From Actinomycetota bacterium (GTDB lineage Bacteria; Actinomycetota; Thermoleophilia; Solirubrobacterales; Solirubrobacteraceae), in the NCBI GenBank assembly GCA_005788585.1, contig SYBY01000076.1, positions 1-9,165 of the forward strand: a stretch of 9,165 nt of DNA, written 5' to 3'. The translations under genes and the position numbers were made by a program. The notes beneath the pieces are model-generated. The model was not told the origin of the DNA. It searched no databases and was given only the letters and a program-made list of their open reading frames with translations. Every line of letters starts with the position of its first letter. The stretch's first letter is position 1. Positions 6,875 through 9,165 of this stretch are shown piece by piece.

Positions 6875-6880
6875 TGCTTC

Positions 6881-8278
6881 ATGCCCACGCTCACCACCAC
6901 CGTCGTCGACGAACTGCGCCTGCGTCTGCGCGGCGGCGTGCACCTGCCCGGAGAGGCCGAGTACGCCGACACCTGCGAGCTGTTCAACACCATGATCGTC
7001 CGTCAACCCGCGCTCGTGGCCAGGTGCGCGGCACCTGATGACGTCATCGCCGCGCTCGACATCGCGCACCGCCATGACCTGCCGGTCGCGGTTCGCGCCG
7101 GCGGTCACTCGGTGGCGGGGCTCTCGCTCTGCGACGACGGCATCGTGCTCGACGTCCGCGCCATGGACGACGTGGACGTCGACCCCGACCGGCGGATCGC
7201 GCGGGTCGGCGGCGGTGCAACGTGGGCGCAGGTCGACACCGCCACGCAGCGGCACGGGCTGGCGACGACGGGCGGCCGGGTGTCGACGACCGGGGTGGTC
7301 GGGCTCACGCTCGGGGGCGGGTCGGGCTGGCTGGAGCGCAAGCACGGCCTGGCGTGCGACAACCTCGTCGCCGCGGAGCTCGTGACCGCCGACGGCCGGT
7401 TCGTCCGTGCCGACGCCGACCATCATCCCGACCTGCTGTGGGCGCTCCGTGGCGGGGGCGGCAACTTCGGCGTCGTCACCGCGCTGGAGTTCGCGCTGCA
7501 CCCGGTCGGCCCCGAGGTCTTCGGCGGGCTGGCGCTGTGGCCGGTCGACCGCGGCCCCGAGCTGCTGCAGCGCTTCCGCGACACGATGCGCGGCGCCCCG
7601 GACGGGCTGAGCCTCGCGTTCGGCTACGTCACGGCGCCCGTCGAGGACGACATCCCCGCCGACCTGCGCGGGCGGCCCGCGGTGCTCATCGCCGGCATGT
7701 ACGCCGGGGACATCGACGAGGGCGAGGCGCTGCTGGCGGGCCTGCGCGCCGCCGGTCCCGCGCTCGACGCCTTCGAGACCACGACGTACGCCGCGTTCAA
7801 CGCGTCGCTGGACGACCCGCCCGGCTACCGGAACTGGTGGACCGCCGAGCACCTCGCCGATCTCACCCCGGAGGCGATCACCCGCATCCACGCGCGGGCG
7901 CAGGACCTCCCGGGCGAGCCCGCGCAGCTCTTCATCGTGGCGTGGGGCGGGGAGATGACGCGCGTGGGCGACGACCGCTCGCCGCTGCGCGCCCGGCGCG
8001 AGGGCTTCGTCGTCCATCCGCTGCTGCTGTGGTCCGACCCCGCCGACGACGAGCGCAACATCGCCCACGGCCGCGCCTACCGCGAGGACCTGCGTGAGCT
8101 CGCCAGCGGCGACGCGTACCTCAACTTCCTCGGCGACGAGGGCGAGGACCGGCGCGTCGCGCAGTTCGGCCCCGAGAACCACGCGCGCCTGGCTGAGATC
8201 AAGGCGGCATGGGACCCGGAGAACGTCTTCTCGGCCAACCAGAACATCCGGCCGGCGGTCGGGGCCGCGTCGCCATGA
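6881..8278 (+). CDS. FAD-linked oxidase (VAO/PCMH fold, BBE C-terminal domain)
   Basis: A 465-residue flavoprotein oxidase or dehydrogenase. The FAD-binding PCMH domain covers about residues 40-210: RAGGHSVAGLS (72-82) carries His76, the expected site of covalent 8-alpha-histidyl FAD attachment; TTGGRVSTTGVVGLTLGGG (129-147) is the second pyrophosphate-binding loop; RGGGGNFGVVT (190-200) is strongly conserved. The BBE motif closes the protein: YLNFLGDEG (413-421) and WDPENVFSANQNI (444-456). The Cys that makes the second flavin bond in berberine-bridge enzymes and glucooligosaccharide oxidases is absent from the second loop (GRVSTTG), so a single covalent bond is expected. There is no signal peptide. 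Family members oxidise alkaloids, sugars, polyketides and other small molecules; the substrate here is unknown. Start: ATG at 6881 with a strong GAAGGAG six bases before. The stop overlaps the MFS gene by four bases (ATGA). The upstream LuxR protein is the likely regulator. Confidence 0.92.
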   Translation: MPTLTTTVVDELRLRLRGGVHLPGEAEYADTCELFNTMIVRQPALVARCAAPDDVIAALDIAHRHDLPVAVRAGGHSVAGLSLCDDGIVLDVRAMDDVDVDPDRRIARVGGGATWAQVDTATQRHGLATTGGRVSTTGVVGLTLGGGSGWLERKHGLACDNLVAAELVTADGRFVRADADHHPDLLWALRGGGGNFGVVTALEFALHPVGPEVFGGLALWPVDRGPELLQRFRDTMRGAPDGLSLAFGYVTAPVEDDIPADLRGRPAVLIAGMYAGDIDEGEALLAGLRAAGPALDAFETTTYAAFNASLDDPPGYRNWWTAEHLADLTPEAITRIHARAQDLPGEPAQLFIVAWGGEMTRVGDDRSPLRARREGFVVHPLLLWSDPADDERNIAHGRAYREDLRELASGDAYLNFLGDEGEDRRVAQFGPENHARLAEIKAAWDPENVFSANQNIRPAVGAASP

Positions 8279-9165
8279 CCCGCGACGTCCGGCTGCTCGC
8301 CGGGCTCGTCGGGGTGTCCGCGGCCGGTGACCTGCTCGTGTTCGTGGGGCTCACGCTTCACGTCCACGGGTCGGGCGCCGGCCCGTTTGCCCTGGCGGCG
8401 CTGGTGGCGACGACGATGCTCCCGCAGGTCCTGCTGGCGCCCGTGGGCGGTCTGCTCGCGGACCGGTGTGAGGCGGTGCGCGTGCTGGCGCTGGCCAGTG
8501 CGGTGCAGGTCGCCGCGGCCCTCGCGTTGGCGTCGTCGCCCGGGCTGGCCGGCCTGTTGGCGCTCTCCGCGCTGCTGGCGGCGGGCAACGCCGTGGCCCA
8601 GCCCGCGGAGTTCGCGCTCGTCCCCGTCGCGGCGCGCGGTCGCGCGCTCACCCGGTCCAACGGCTTGGTCGAGACCACGCGCTACATCGGGTTCGCCGCG
8701 GGGCCGGTCCTCGCCGGCGTCCTGGTGGCCGGGGGATCGCTCACGGTGGCGATGCTCGTCGCCGCGGCGGGCTTCGCCGTGATCGCGTGCGGCGCGCCGC
8801 TGCTGCGCGTCCGTCGCCATCCGCGACCGGATCGCAGCGGCGTGACGCCTCGCGCCCGCGACGGCCTCACCCACGTCGTGCAGGATCCCGTGCTCCGGGC
8901 GGTCGTCGGCGCGGCCGTGGCGGCGCTGCTGGTCATCAGCGTGTCGATCACCGCCGAGGTCATCTACCTCGTCGACCACCTGGGCGCCGGCCCGGGCGTC
9001 TACGGCGCCGTCGTGGCCTGCTGGACCATCGGCATGGCGGCAGGCGCGCTGGGGCTCGCCGGCCGCGTCCCGGCCCGCCACCAGGCGTGGGTGGCGCTCG
9101 CGGCGCTCGCCGTGCAGGGTGCCGGCATGGGCCTGCAGACGGTGTGGGCCGTCGTGCCCGCCGCC
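8275..9165 (+). CDS. MFS exporter, N-terminal part, cut by right edge
   Basis: An inner-membrane transporter of the major facilitator superfamily. The frame stays open for all 297 codons to the window edge; family members have about 400-420 residues, so roughly the last quarter is missing. The visible part has about nine hydrophobic segments (near residues 6-28, 36-58, 68-87, 91-109, 133-152, 155-177, 208-231, 240-262 and 270-293). The loop after helix 2 has MFS motif A as APVGGLLADRCEAVR (55-69), and a polar cytoplasmic linker (178-205) separates the two six-helix halves. LTRSNGLVETTRYIGFAAGP (125-144) resembles the helix 4/5 region of EntS/MFS_3-type drug and siderophore exporters. The ATG at 8275 shares ATGA with the oxidase stop, which implies cotranscription and coupling. 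An efflux role for the oxidase's substrate or product is inferred only from this arrangement. Confidence 0.9.
   Translation, partial: MTRDVRLLAGLVGVSAAGDLLVFVGLTLHVHGSGAGPFALAALVATTMLPQVLLAPVGGLLADRCEAVRVLALASAVQVAAALALASSPGLAGLLALSALLAAGNAVAQPAEFALVPVAARGRALTRSNGLVETTRYIGFAAGPVLAGVLVAGGSLTVAMLVAAAGFAVIACGAPLLRVRRHPRPDRSGVTPRARDGLTHVVQDPVLRAVVGAAVAALLVISVSITAEVIYLVDHLGAGPGVYGAVVACWTIGMAAGALGLAGRVPARHQAWVALAALAVQGAGMGLQTVWAVVPAA

Noticed and set aside
6749..8182. 477-residue open frame on the - strand under the oxidase
   Set aside because: Antisense to a strongly conserved flavoprotein; low-complexity composition.

Overview
The window is a very GC-rich, gene-dense stretch with every gene on the + strand and no RNA gene, insertion sequence, CRISPR array or gene-free stretch over about 105 bases. 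Base composition, codon use and protein families point to a high-GC actinobacterium. The pyrG/Nudix neighbourhood, the TPR-LuxR family and hexamers sitting directly before start codons would fit the Thermoleophilia/Solirubrobacterales, but that level of assignment is inference.

Left part (1-5095), mostly housekeeping. The 3' two thirds of pyrG (CTP synthase) enters from the left edge. It overlaps by 4 bases (GTGA) an M20-family metallopeptidase of the PepT-like type. 21 bases later comes a 765-residue protein joining a seven-helix membrane region to an extracytoplasmic PLC-like phosphodiesterase domain. A Nudix hydrolase of the ADP-ribose pyrophosphatase type follows. In Mycobacterium tuberculosis pyrG lies directly next to a Nudix ADP-ribose pyrophosphatase gene, followed by a xerD-like recombinase gene (Rv1699-Rv1701). 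Here the peptidase and the membrane-PLC gene lie between pyrG and the Nudix gene, and no xerD follows.

Right part (5096-9165), accessory. A TPR-LuxR transcription regulator without an ATPase domain is followed, after a 104-base intergenic region, by an FAD-linked oxidase of the BBE/VAO type. That gene overlaps by 4 bases (ATGA) an MFS exporter gene cut by the right edge. The intergenic region holds two perfect inverted repeats (9-bp arms with a 5-base loop; 8-bp arms with a 3-base loop), a TANNNT hexamer and the only strong Shine-Dalgarno sequence at a non-overlapping gene start in the window. The simplest reading is a regulator controlling a two-gene oxidase/exporter operon. The substrate cannot be told from sequence.

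The points most worth following are the membrane-PLC fusion protein, the two-dyad control region, and the inverted repeat covering the luxR start codon. I did not find a clear multi-gene system of an undescribed kind.
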